A stretch of 64,000 nucleotides of DNA from Cerrena zonata (lineage: Eukaryota > Basidiomycota > Agaricomycetes > Polyporales > Cerrenaceae). The notes beneath the pieces are model-generated. The model saw only the letters and a list, made by a program, of their open reading frames with translations, was not told the origin of the DNA and did no database searches. The stretch is from positions 186,001 through 250,000 of the forward strand of contig JASBNA010000030.1 of NCBI GenBank assembly GCA_038087015.1, written 5' to 3'. A program made the translations under genes and the position numbers. Of this stretch, positions 35,102 to 46,343 are shown piece by piece (position 1 is the first letter of the stretch; every line of letters starts with the position of its first letter).

Positions 35102-36791
35102 AGTATTAGCGATAAGAGGTATCAATGCTTTGTATCAACGGGACTTCGAGAGCGGAAGCTTGTATTTAGCTTGCGTTGACGCAGTCCTGGGGTACAAAGT
35201 GTGGGAGAGACGGAGGACTCCCAGGAGCTGATGGGGTGGTCTCTTATATGTGAGAGCCCTGTGTATATATGGATCGGAAATCGTCAGGTGAGATACATCC
35301 TGACTGCGTGTCTTATCCCATGATGATGGCGATACAAGGTTTAGGAAGAGATGTACCGTGTTGATTGATATTTCGAGAAAAGGAAATTAGACATCTGGCG
35401 TTTGGGTGAGAGGGAATGTCATACATACGTTGTGTTATGACGAAACCGATGATTTTACTGACCTCTTTGTATGGAATGAGTATGCCCGACACGATTGTAA
35501 TCTCATTGCCAAGACCCGAGGTACCAAAAATATCGCTGAAGTTTTTAACCCTTCGCAAGGCAACTCCGTGGAATCTTATGACCAAGATTATAGGAAGCCG
35601 TAACGCTTAAAGGTCGCAGTCCATCGGCAGCACTTCCCCAGTCGAAGCAACTAAGTAACACATGTCATTATCATCAATTTGAATATGACTTAGTCAATCC
35701 AAATACAGGTCACGAGCACTCACCTATCGGCGGCAGCCGAGAACGAGTCTAAGGCAGATGTTAGAATGCCGAGGAGAATTGTCGCCTAGCCCAATCAGTG
35801 ATCGCAGCTTTGAGTCTTCAGCATGAATGGACAGATGTCAATGCAGAAAGATGGCATATCACGACTACAGCGTGGAAGGGACACAGCAGTGGAGGAGGAG
35901 CGTCCCGAACTTCACGACATTGGCCTTATTCAACAGCGCAGAATGTTGACTGTATTAAAAATTATAATTGCGGTAAGGATTGCGAAACAATATTTTTGAC
36001 ACGGTTGTTCCTTTGTGGCGAACAAGCATCGAAGAACGTATTCTGTGGACCATCACATAGAGACTGCATTCTTTATGTGTACTTCTTGTTGCCCACATGA
36101 TAACGATTCAAGCATACCTTCAATGTCGCTTTAAATTAGCCTCGGACAACTTCGTGAAAGATGAGTAGAGGCTGACTCATGTAACTTACTTATCATGAAG
36201 GCCTATGGACGACTTAAACGTCCAAGATCGGCACGATCAAACCTGCGTCTTCCACGAACGGAAGACACAGCGTGTTTGTCTTGCGGATCTAGTAGTGTGG
36301 CCCAACAAAACCTTGATCGTGAACGACCGTTATCATGCATGTTCTTAAAGCCAATCATTCAGCAAACGCACAGCACTGTGAGTCTGAAAAGAATTGTGCT
36401 CACCCATTGCTCCAATAATGCATATGGTGAGAGGAATAGCTGACATCTCATTAAATGACACGTCGGCGGAAAGTGTACATGACGATACGCCCGGTTAATC
36501 GATATCTGTAAAGCAGTAGGGATAAGTCTTCGAGCTGCGGATGGGAAAGTTTAGAAAACAAGCGCAGAGTGGGTGACAGTGACTATCCCCACGTGTATTG
36601 TCACTCACCGGTTCCGAGATGATATCTATTTGAAGCCCACTTTAGAGAGCCATGCCCCTCATCTACTTTACCCTCTCCCCTCTGCACCCCTCTCTCCCAA
36701 CCTTCCCTCCTACCTTGCTCATTACACCTCTACCTCTACACTGCGAGCAGAGCTCTTCTCCACCACTTCCAACCTTCTTACCATATTCTCG
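35102..36791. other. Intergenic region
   Basis: Promoter of BTB paralogue B on one side and of the 36792 gene on the other. Minus-strand frame 35313-35585 and plus-strand frame 35798-36100 show no motifs. The stretch just before 36792 is strongly pyrimidine-rich (CTCTCCCCTCTGCACCCCTC), typical of a fungal 5' leader. Confidence 0.45.
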
Positions 36792-37582
36792 ATGTCCTCT
36801 GGGTTTAATCCCACCAGAGCACGCGCTCCTCACAGACAGCAGGCGGACCACATCTGTAACCGCAACGACGGCACCTGCACCTGTAGGAGGCATCCATATG
36901 CAATGGTGAGAGTTAAACCAATCCGCAACACGATGTTTACTGACCCAACTCATTATAGACCCCGACCACCTCGACCACAACCACGAACGGGATGAGATTG
37001 CTCTCACCCTTGCCCGACTTCGTCGTCGGTTCCTCTCGGGACATTTTCTATAAGCCAATTCCTCAGTATGAGAGAACGAGGGAAATGCAACCTCGACGAG
37101 GGGATAGTCCCGGCGTAGTCGACTATACCCACCAAAGGACATCATCGTCGGCGCCTATACCCATTCCCCGGCGACAACCTCCCCGCACTAACCGAGCCAA
37201 TGCATACGAGTTGTTGGATGGATACACATCCAACAATACGTATGACACGGGCACAGTGTCATACACCCCCCCTTCCCTCACTTCGTCGACCCCATCGACC
37301 TCATGGGACTCCGTGTCGTCCTTTGGGATGCCCAGGACTCCACCTTCATCACGGTTCGCATTCCCACCTTCGTCGGCGGACAAGAGTCCCGACAACGACG
37401 AACTGGCAGAAATGGAAGGGGACGACAACATCTTCGATCGGAGGGACACCGGATACGACGAAGGGCTGGATATGAGCGTCAGTGGTAGGCCTTGGGGGGA
37501 ACGGGTACAGCCCCCTGCAGCCCCGCGCCTACGCACCATTCCGCTGCCACCAGTAACAACTGTATACAAGCCTCGCAGGTAG
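36792..37582 (+). CDS. Hypothetical Ser/Pro-rich protein
   Basis: Exon 1 (36792-36905) codes MSSGFNPTRARAPHRQQADH and CNRNDGTCTCRRHPYAM. A 53-bp intron leads to exon 2 (36959-37582), ending KPRR and TAG. The short cysteine run (CNRNDGTCTC) near the N-terminus is the only distinctive motif. Most of the rest is Ser/Pro/Thr-rich and acidic and probably disordered (TPPSLTSSTPSTSWDSVSSF, FPPSSADKSPDNDELAEMEG). No family recognised. The CT-rich leader and clean splice support expression. Confidence 0.5.
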
Positions 37583-37607
37583 CGCGAGTGACCTATAAAC
37601 GGAGAAG

Positions 37608-37850
37608 ATGTTGGACGTTCGATGGATCATGACTATAGTGTTTATCATTAACACTCACCTATGCGCTCCCGTAACACCGATCGTTGACGATGAGCTGTCG
37701 TTATCTTGTACTACATACCTACCTCATTGTAACATATACGCTTGTCCTCGTGACATTTGCTTTGAATTGAATCAATTATTATCTGGAACCATACAGAATT
37801 GTTCGTAAGTGCGCCATGAGTCTGATCCACGAGTAGAAAGATCAGTAAGC
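37608..37850 (+). CDS. Candidate small secreted cysteine-containing protein
   Basis: From ATG 37608, MLDVRWIMTIVFIINTHLCA looks like a signal peptide, followed by about 45 residues with cysteines in LSCTTYLPHCNIYACPRDIC and IQNCS. A GTAAGT donor follows NCS at about 37804, so at least one more exon is likely. The frame beyond is unclear; a block SWFESCQPQICEGEHPEV lies at about 37955-38025 but does not splice in frame by the obvious sites. Small secreted cysteine-rich proteins are common in fungi. Weak support. Confidence 0.3.
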
Positions 37851-38563
37851 AAGCGTATACATAGTTCAAGGTTAGACCTGTCTCAAAGATAAGGGAAATG
37901 CGCTCCCGCAGCCAGATAGAAAAGTATATTATATGTTTTCAGGAAGACCAGAAAGTTGGTTTGAATCATGTCAGCCACAAATATGCGAGGGAGAGCATCC
38001 TGAAGTACTGGCGTGGTGAGTGTGGAGAGGAAACCTATGGAATTTAAGCGCTTAGCATGCACGCTATCTTATAGTGACCTGCTAACGGTATTAGGTCCAT
38101 CTTCAGGTTTGCAATATGGGGTGTTATTCATTGCTCGCATGTAGTGAACATGTAATTTTATTTAAAAAAGGTCTATATACATTGGAGCCCATGGCCAAAA
38201 CAGCACACATTTCGTTCAACAATGGCACCGGCCGCCGTGGCGTGCTTGAATTGAAGGAACATACAAAAATCGTATCGTTCAGATATGTATTCACTCAGGT
38301 CGACAGTGGCTTTTATGCCCTAGAAGCTTATTTCATGTAGTATGTCGTGTCATCAGCCGTGTCGAGCTGAGACCTGAGAGTATGGAGCCAGCCGCATGGT
38401 GTCATACCAAATTAGGAAGTCGAGAACGAAACTACGAACATTCATTCTCAATGGTAAAACCGTAAAAGTATACAAGAATTTTACCCATATGGATAAGTTG
38501 AAACTACTGAGCGGATGATTTGATCGACTGTTTAATGGACCCTTGAATGTCAGCCAACTTATT
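37851..38563. other. Intergenic region
   Basis: May include a second exon of the small secreted candidate. The plus-strand frame 38116-38340 has no motif. The right end is the 3' UTR of BTB paralogue C. Confidence 0.35.
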
Positions 38564-39861
38564 CTAATCTGAACAGCTTGCCACTGGCAGTACGTTCGGG
38601 TTTTGCAGCCACAAGCTGATGATCTTTAGGAGAACAGTACTACCATGAGCAAGTTCTCCCTCAGACACTTTGGCTATCCAGAGAGGTAGGGTTTCTAGAA
38701 TGCGTTGAGATTTCCCTTGATTGGAAAGATAGTCAGTTTGCACTTCCGCTACTTCATCATACCTGTGTGCCAAGTCAATATAAAGTGAGCATGGTGCTAG
38801 ACAAGGCCATTTACGTTGACGTGAATCGGGAGAAAAATTCTTCCAAGATATTGTCTGCGGTAAGTTGAGATTTTATGTTTTGAACGGCGTGTGATCGTAA
38901 CCATTCGAGTTGAAACTGGTGGATAAAGCTGAGGTTCATCATTATATGGGTTAAGGGAGATGATCTTACCATATCTGCAGCTCTGTAAGCTGACTTGGGT
39001 GAGCATGGGGTAACACCCGAATAAATCTTCTCCAGGGAGCTGTGGGAAAAGCGTGGTTTGCCAGATGATTTGAGAGGTAAGAATTCAGGAGTTTCCATTA
39101 TCAGGTAAGAAACGATGGACCGTAGGCTGTGAAAGTTTGAGGGTTTATATTATTCCTAACAGGAGCTTTGGTGCTTACGTCAAGAATGCAACACCAGGAA
39201 TCAGTATTGTACGGCCTAATCGTACAGTGCGACTAGTAGGGAAATCGTTACCCTTGGCTTGTAAAGTGCTGACAGTCGGGGGGTCAACCGGTGTCTATAG
39301 AGATTGGGTAATTAGCATCAGAAGTCCAAACACTTTTTTCCAAGAAATAATAACCTTGGAACCCTCGGTAAGTTGATCTACAACATCGCGCGACTTCTCA
39401 TCCTCAAAATCATCCTCTGATATTGACTCTAAATCGCTGTCGCAATCATAGTCATAATCTCGGGTGAAAGAAGGCTTATCTGCGGGGAAGCCTGCATCGA
39501 TATTGGTGACTGTTTTCTCGATGAAACTAGAAGAAAGCACTAGATGCTCTATTGTGAGTCCTGCACGTGGAACATGTTCATAATACAACTGACGAGATCG
39601 AAAATAGCTTGAATGGAATTCCAAGATCGAACTGTTTGCGTAGACTGGTCGTGGTTTACATACAGTACCGGATGTTGTTTTGCACGAGTACGCGTAGAGG
39701 ACGACATCATAGAAGTTTCCGTTTGTAACACCACGGATGTACGCTGTTTCTATAATCTTTTGGGATGACGCCGCTGCAAGTGGTGTCGACTTCGGTGGAA
39801 TAGGTTGAGTCGATGGAATCGATGGACTCGATGATTTCGCCGGTGCTTGTTTCTTGCTCAT
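38564..39861 (-). CDS. BTB-domain protein, paralogue C
   Basis: ATG at 39861 begins a Ser/Pro-rich leader (MSKKQAPAKSSSPSIPS). The BTB core reads NFYDVVLYAYSCKTTSG, KPRPVYANSSILEFHSSYF and, after an intron, VLSSSFIEKTVTNIDAGFPA. The acidic block DYDYDCDSDLESISEDDFED follows. Later exons carry RTVRLGRTIPIPGVAF, the motif CSPKSAYRAADM, LRSHAVQNIKSQLTADNILE and the end VLPVASCSD before TAG 38564-38566. This copy is closest to paralogue A (9131-10477): both share CSPKSAYRAADM and QNIKSQL. The intron near 39550-39600 is free of stops, so its exact borders come from comparison with the paralogues. Confidence 0.72.
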
Positions 39862-41115
39862 GCTAATCTGCAGTTGCCGAGATAGAGTGGGGGACTTAGG
39901 AGAGGGGAGGGCTGTTTGACCATAGGATCTCAATATAAGGTAAAATACATTTTCGTCACGCTGCCTCCGCATGCTTGTTGAGGCATCTCACGAATGTCGG
40001 CCTTGGCGCTTCTAGGCGGAGAGAAATTTGCCGTCAGTCAGATGTTAACGGAATGTGGAAGCTGATATACCTAATGGGCAACCTAAACGACTATTCGGTG
40101 GGCGGGATACAAACATTTTGAGCATTAATCTCGACAGTCTTTAGTAAACGGACATTCATTTACTCACAAAGAAGTTTTAGTGCCACTCGCTTTCCGATGG
40201 CGAGGACCATGTTGAACGTAATAATATATGCCTAAGCAGTATGAGTTATCGGGGTCATCATCCTCCGTCTGCCATTTTTGACCACACGTACGTTGAACAT
40301 TGGCTGCGGGCAACGGTCCATATCCTTGCATTGGGGCACTTGGCGGAAGTTGAGAAGAACAAAGAGTCGAATTTAATACCTATTTTCTTGCGCCCATTGT
40401 TGCATCCTGTAAGGAAATACGGCCCGCTTCCAGTAGTTAACTTTTTTACCAGGAGCGGACATGATCAACGGTACGGCACCAATTTTGAGATCTGACTAGA
40501 TCTGACTGCCGATGAAATTGAACGAGGTTTCTCTGTAATCCAAGGTAAGATCAAGAGGCCCTAATCGTGAGGTCAGAACGCTCCGTAATTTCAAGTGGCA
40601 AAGGAACTACCGAGAGAATAGACTGTCGAGAAATATAAATATAAATAATATTATAATGACAAGGCTTCATACCTTGTGGCATCCGGATTACATTGGCGAT
40701 ATATCCAAAGGCTACTTTTGCTTGCTGGGACACTCGGTACGTCGGATAACCTAGCCCTTAAAAATAAGCTCAACAACATCGATATAAGGAACGAGTACCT
40801 GTATTAGGAAGGGTCTGTGCCCGAAAGTTTGGATATGCTGCATCGTGCCCTGCCGCGCGGTTTGGTAGAGTTGATGGGAGAGCACGGCTAATTGAGGGGC
40901 AGGCCGAGATGACGACGGAGCTTTCTTCAGATACATACGAGACCGGTCAGAGTGGCAAAGGAGAGACAGCATGAAAGGTGTATATATACCTAGCCTTGTT
41001 TCAAGCATGGATCGCGTCTCGCGCATCCACATTCTGGTCGTACTCGCTCCCAGCAGAAATCCATCAAACAACAAGCCTTATTTCCCCCGCTTCCGCAGTT
41101 AACGTTACCTTCACA
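39862..41115. other. Intergenic region
   Basis: Holds the BTB-C promoter and spacer. The plus-strand frame 40241-40495 has an ATG but no motif. A TATATATA word at 40981-40988 may be the promoter of the candidate gene at 41116. Confidence 0.4.
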
Positions 41116-41403
41116 ATGAATGCATACACACAACCCTCCGCGCTTCCCCTGAATGTCAGGTGCTTCGGGGACGTCATGGGTCCACAGGATATCGGGAATA
41201 TGGTAATTGTCGAAATGCCATGTCCACATTCAAGGTTCTTGACATTCTTCTCATAGCTGGACGTTTATGCGTTGCCACTGAACCCACCGCTCGAGAATAT
41301 AAATTCTCCGCCGGCGACACCGTACATGAAGGCAATCCCCCTACCATGCGAGAAGCGCATCCCACCATCTTCGCTGAAACCAGCCAGCCACTCGGCCCAT
41401 TAA
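41116..41403 (+). CDS. Candidate small protein, two exons
   Basis: Exons 41116-41202 and 41257-41403 join in frame across a 54-bp GT-AG intron to give about 77 residues, MNAYTQPSALPLNVRCFGDV to KPASHSAH, with TATATATA about 130 bp upstream. An alternative unspliced reading from an ATG at about 41220 (MSTFKVLDILLIAGRLCVAT) would give a secreted-looking protein ending near 41488. Both are plausible; no family recognised. Confidence 0.35.
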
Positions 41404-41980
41404 CCATATCGAGGGGAGAGTCGATACGAGGTCAACAGGTGTTTCTGTCCAATTTTTATTTTTATTTACCATACCCCTAGCAGCTATGATCAGGCGGACT
41501 CATGGTCTCTCATCACGATAGTTGTATCAGATACTCTACCTCCTCCCAACTCGCCGTTCAAATTATATGATTCTTCTTTATTGATAATTGCCACATTCGA
41601 GTTTCGAGCAGTTTGAGGTTTAACGAGAACTCAAGTCTGACACATTCCAATTTCCTGATGGGCTTAACAATCTGAAAGCCATCAGTGTACTAGTACAAAC
41701 ATTGCATAAACCTCACTCACAAATTTTTTTGCTTGTAACTTTGTGGCTGCACCGTGACGAGCCTGAGCAGACTACCGTACCGTCATCGTTCGAGTTGAGC
41801 TTGAAAGTTCACCATGAAGCGCTTCCAATATTTGCTTAGTCAGCAGCTTTATACGTATGCTGCAGAGCTTTCGTGATTAAATTGCCGCACTATCAGCTTT
41901 TACAATTCGAAACATCGTTACATGGGAACAATGGTGTTCATTCTAGGCTTGTTTGACAGATAGTCCGCTGGTGGGCGGCC
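41404..41980. other. Intergenic region
   Basis: T-rich spacer with no exon seen; includes the probable promoter of the hendecad-repeat gene. Confidence 0.4.
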
Positions 41981-44577
41981 ATGCTCTTGTTCGTTCTCAC
42001 TATATCACCTAGTAGTGACCATTGGAGGGCCCCATCTTGCACCTATGAAGTGGTGAGTCAAAGAATCGTTTCACTAGCTTACTGTCGTCACAAATCCTTA
42101 TTTGGGTATAGGCGATCCGTATTACGACGTGAGTCGACATACGCTCCGGAAAGAGAACCCCTTGAACAGATTGAGAAACGATTGAAGGATGCCGAAGAGA
42201 AGAGAACTAAAGTCTTCCGTACCTCGCTAAGACAGCTCGAGTTCGATTTCCTACAAGGAGAATCCGATAGAAACTTCCCCGAGAAGACGAGGCAGCTAGA
42301 GTTTAGTAAAGCTCAATCTGAACGGCGAGAGAGGTTCACATCTGACGATGCTCGCCGACTTACGCTGTATAAAGAAGCTGATGCAGAACAAGAGAAGCTA
42401 TCTCGTGCATCCGAGGAACGACGTGTTGGTACATTTGCCAGTGTCCAGAGTAGTCGTAAGACTACGATGCGCGAATGTTTTGATTCTCAGCAGAGGCAAA
42501 ATGACTGGATCATCGCTTCTATCAAGGCCTTGTACTCGGAAGGTCACCAATCCCGAGAAATAGTTTGCAAGCAAACCTTGGATACGGTGTCCAAGGAGTT
42601 TTCTTTATTCCTTCGATCAGTCCAGGACTCCTATTCGATCGCACATTCCAACAGGCTTGGGTGTATACAGAAGTCATCTCACTCAACCCATAATCCGCTC
42701 TATGATGAAGGTGGTCTTCAATGGAATATAGAGGTAAATTCATTTATTTCCCATATTGTAAATTGCAGATGCTGACATCACAGCAAGGCCGACCCTGCCA
42801 CACATCGACCGCACCGTGGTCATTCAGGCGACAGCACCTTGTGTTCTTCAGAGTACAGGCGCTCCCTAAATTCTCGTCGCGAAAGTGCTCGATTAGTCCT
42901 ACCGCAGGTTTCTCGAATTTTTGAGACCTCTGATCATGAAAGTGGCGGGTCTTTGGTAACATCCGATCCACAAAGTGCGGACCACAACGCTGGAAACCAG
43001 GACGATGCTCCAGAATACTTTGTTCCTGTACAAACACAAACACCCGCGTCCAGCTCTTCCAATATATTTTCTGAACCCAACAACGAGGTCGATCATCATC
43101 CCCTCTCGGCTCGCTCTCAGCTACCTCCTACTGAAATATCTCTCCCACCATCTAAAATAACTCACGCTGACTACGACCATGATGCTCAAATTCTCGCTCT
43201 CGTGGCTAATTCTGAAGTGCTTTTTCATCAGAACAATGCCCAGAGGGACAAAGATTGGGATAAAGCAATGAAAGAGCATGAAGAGGTCTTTCGTGCGTCA
43301 GAAGCCAAGCGAGCAGCTGCTATGGACCATCGTGAAGAGGAGCTCGACGCAGCCGAACGGACCTTCGAGGAGAGATTCAATGCTAGAGCAGCCTACTTCT
43401 CGGCGCAATTTGAGGACAAAGAAGAAAGTCGGAATGGGGCTGAAGCCCATAGAGACAATGAATTCAGGGCACTGCTTGACGTTTTCACGAGAGGCCTTGA
43501 GCAATTATCCTCGTCATTTTCTGCGCAGGTTATAGCATTAGGTGATGCGGAAAACCGTACCTTCGTGTCGATTCAGCAACAGCCCCGTACGCTTTTCAAG
43601 GAGATGGAACGACTTATTTTGGATACCCGGCAAGAGTTCAATAATTCATTTATTGAATTCCTCCAAGAATATGGGTTCAAAGCCACCGAACTCTCGATAC
43701 CACCATTATCCTCTTCCCCTATCATCGAGGAAGAATATCTTGAACCATCTCATATCAATCCCCAGAAATCTCCCCAAGTTCCTGTTATGAATAAGACTTA
43801 TGATCAAGCCGTCTCAGTTCCGGAAGGACGTCCAGGGCCCCTCAGATCTCCTGTGAGTTCTTCAGTTTCGCATGTTAAGGTATGAAAATTAAATTTGATC
43901 GATAGATCCGAGTTGCTAGGCTGTCTACTCCAAAAACTCAGCCGGAATTGCCTCCATCCAAGACTCATCCCGAACGATCAAGGACGTTAGACCTACCACA
44001 AATAAGGACCCAACCACAAACGCAAGTCACACTACAAACACACGATGTGGATGTATTTCTTGAAACAACCTGGTTTTATTTTACCGAGGCAGAAAAACGG
44101 CGGCGCGTAAAGACCACTTACGAGTTTCAAAAGTGGCATGATGAGTTCGCACTCAACGAACGTAAACGACGAAGAGATTTTGGTATGCAACAGGCACGAC
44201 ATCAGACACGAGTTAAGCAAAGGGAAGAGCACCAATCTTCCACCTTCTTGGATAGCCAGGATAAACGGGCGAAGGAGTTTCAGTCCGGTGAAAGTATCAG
44301 GGAGAATACTTTTTGGATAAAGGAGACAAATCGATCGCATGAATGGGACACCACTCGGCAGCACGAAACGACACTTGACGGTAGAAGGAAGGATGCGCTT
44401 CGAGATGCTCGGGATTCAGAATCCGAACGTGAGATGGACTTTGTTGGTTGGGCAATCGCTGTGCAAAAGAATTTTATGAGGAGGGTCATGGTGTGGAAAG
44501 GTGACTTTACTCATGACGAGTCGAAGAGGGTGAAAATTTTCAAAGAGGTCTCGGGGATTGACCCGGTTGACAAGTAA
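41981..44577 (+). CDS. Hendecad-repeat coiled-coil protein, three modules
   Basis: Three helical modules of 11-residue repeats are separated by disordered linkers. Module 1 (about 42170-42500) includes EFDFLQGESDR, NFPEKTRQLEF, SKAQSERRERF and TSDDARRLTLY in register. Module 2 (about 43190-43500) reads LFHQNNAQRDK, DWDKAMKEHEE, VFRASEAKRAA and more. Module 3 (about 44080-44460) reads TFLDSQDKRAK, EFQSGESIREN and TFWIKETNRSH. Each repeat has an aromatic near its start and E..R pairs. Linkers are Ser/Pro-rich. Introns lie at about 42735-42787 and 43879-43941. The N-terminus from ATG 41981 is uncertain, as a GTGAGT...TAG segment (42052-42110) reads through but may be an intron. The function is unknown; the pattern predicts long hendecad coiled coils. 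Similar proteins occur in other Agaricomycetes by my recollection. Confidence 0.65.
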
Positions 44578-45077
44578 GTCCGTAGATGCCAGTAGGTACT
44601 CATGAATGCATACGCAGACTGTGGGGACTGGAATGCTTGCATGGGTTTGTACATACAACTCGAAGTTGTTGAATTGCCTAAATCAGCCTGAGCTTGACGG
44701 AATTGCCAGCACAGCCACTGTCAACGTTACATCGGCTTGCCCGGGCATAAGCTGTTTCAACATACCAATTTAATGCTTTTTCTTAGACTATATCATGCTT
44801 TTGCTTCTAATTCTGCGACTCGGAGACATGATGTCGTGCCAGCCGCGATCAATGCGCATCCCACGTTGAAACGGCGAACGGAAAGATAGCTTGCCAGGGA
44901 GGACGCGTTTCCTACTCGGCATCGTAATTTGTCGCCGACAACCTCGGATTCCCGATTCCTGATTGAAGTTAGGGTGTAGACTGATCGTGCTTAAAAGCGA
45001 GCAACGTGCACGATGGAATACTGTCTCCCTCCATACCCACTCTCCCTTGATTTTACTATAAAAGCGAAAAATCCTAT
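44578..45077. other. Intergenic region
   Basis: Promoter of the oxidoreductase gene. No other structure seen. Confidence 0.45.
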
Positions 45078-45950
45078 ATGAAGTTGATTCTGACAGGAGC
45101 TACTGGCGTAGGTAAGTCCTTGCGCAGCAAACAACTCCTAATTTCAACTCCTAACTTACCAATGTACTCTTAGCCGGCCTCAGTATTTATCGTGCAGCTT
45201 TGGCCGACCCAGCTGTGACCAAAGTTACACTTCTCCTTCGTCGCGAGCTGCCAAGCTGGGCTGTCTTGCCCGCCAATGCGCAGGAGAAGACGGAGACTAT
45301 AATTCATACAGATTATGCCTCCTATCCGTCAGAACTTGCAACTCGGCTCGCACAGCATGATGCTTGCATATGGGCTCTTGGCAAGGCCTCTAAAGGCATC
45401 TCAGAGCCTGACTACACTCGCCTCACATATGACTATCCAATGGCGTTCATAAATGCTGTCAAAGAAGTCGGGGCTGGTACTACACGTTCCAAGGGAGAAG
45501 AATTCAGGATGGTCTACATCAGCGGCGAAATGGCAGACCCAGAGCAGAAAAGTTGGCAAATGTGGGCCCGAGTGAAGGTCTGTCTCAGAGTTTCGCATTC
45601 ATAGATGAGGGCGCTTTTACTTATAGCCGTGATGATCCTTGTTCTAGGGGCGTGCTGAAAAGGACCTGACCACTTTTGCTCAAACCAATACCGGATTCGC
45701 GACCCATATAATCCGCCCTGGATACTTCTTCCCATCCAAGGAGTACCCAGCCGACCGGTTGAATCAGCGTGGCAGCGGAGCTGACTGCGTCGATCGCATC
45801 ATGTCACCAGTATATTCGACTCTCCTTCCATCTCTCTATACCCCTATTGATACGCTTGGAAAGATCGCAGTAGAACTTGCAAAAGGTCGTTTCAAGGACA
45901 TCACTCTAGTCAGAAACAGCACTCTACGTGAATTAGGTAGCCAGCTCTAG
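45078..45950 (+). CDS. NAD(P)-binding Rossmann-fold protein (atypical SDR)
   Basis: Exons 45078-45111, 45174-45577 and 45648-45950 splice in frame. The start MKLILTGATGVAG gives the TGxxGxxG nucleotide-binding loop, with the last glycines completed by the first splice. Later segments are VTKVTLLLRREL, DACIWALGKA, FRMVYISGEMADP and HIIRPGYFFPSKEYP; the last resembles the RPG(Y/F) region of atypical short-chain dehydrogenases. A canonical YxxxK active site is not obvious, so it may be a binding or epimerase-like member rather than a classical dehydrogenase. About 245 residues, as expected. Substrate unknown. Confidence 0.75.
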
Positions 45951-46343
45951 ATATATACCCAGTTTCGCCGCTTTTCTTTATCTGTCCATATGTTCGTTAT
46001 AATGATATTATATCGGGATCACGGGTTAAAATAGGTATGTGGTACACCATCTATAGACCAGTTCACTGTTGTTTACCACCTCCTAGATTTTATGACAAGG
46101 GACTCCTTCGTCTTTGAGATATCTAAGCATTGACCGTCAAAGGTGCGGAGTTTGAATTGACGCCTAGTATTGCCACAGCTTAGGATCTCCCACCCTTTCA
46201 CATTATAAAGTCAAACTTCTGAACTTCAAAGTTCTAACCGCGTAAAGCTGATTAGGACTCAGAATATCGGTGCTTCCAGTGACATAGCTCCTACTGACGC
46301 GTCGTTTGCTCTCCCTACACCTCTAACAACATCAACGCCACTC
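45951..46343. other. Intergenic region
   Basis: Short spacer between the oxidoreductase and GCN5; no motif noted. Confidence 0.45.

Noticed and set aside
35313..35585. 90-codon minus-strand frame near BTB paralogue B as a fourth BTB fragment
   Set aside because: It lacks the BTB core and the CSPKS motif.
40241..40495. 84-codon plus-strand frame
   Set aside because: Isolated, no motif, no clear splice to neighbours.
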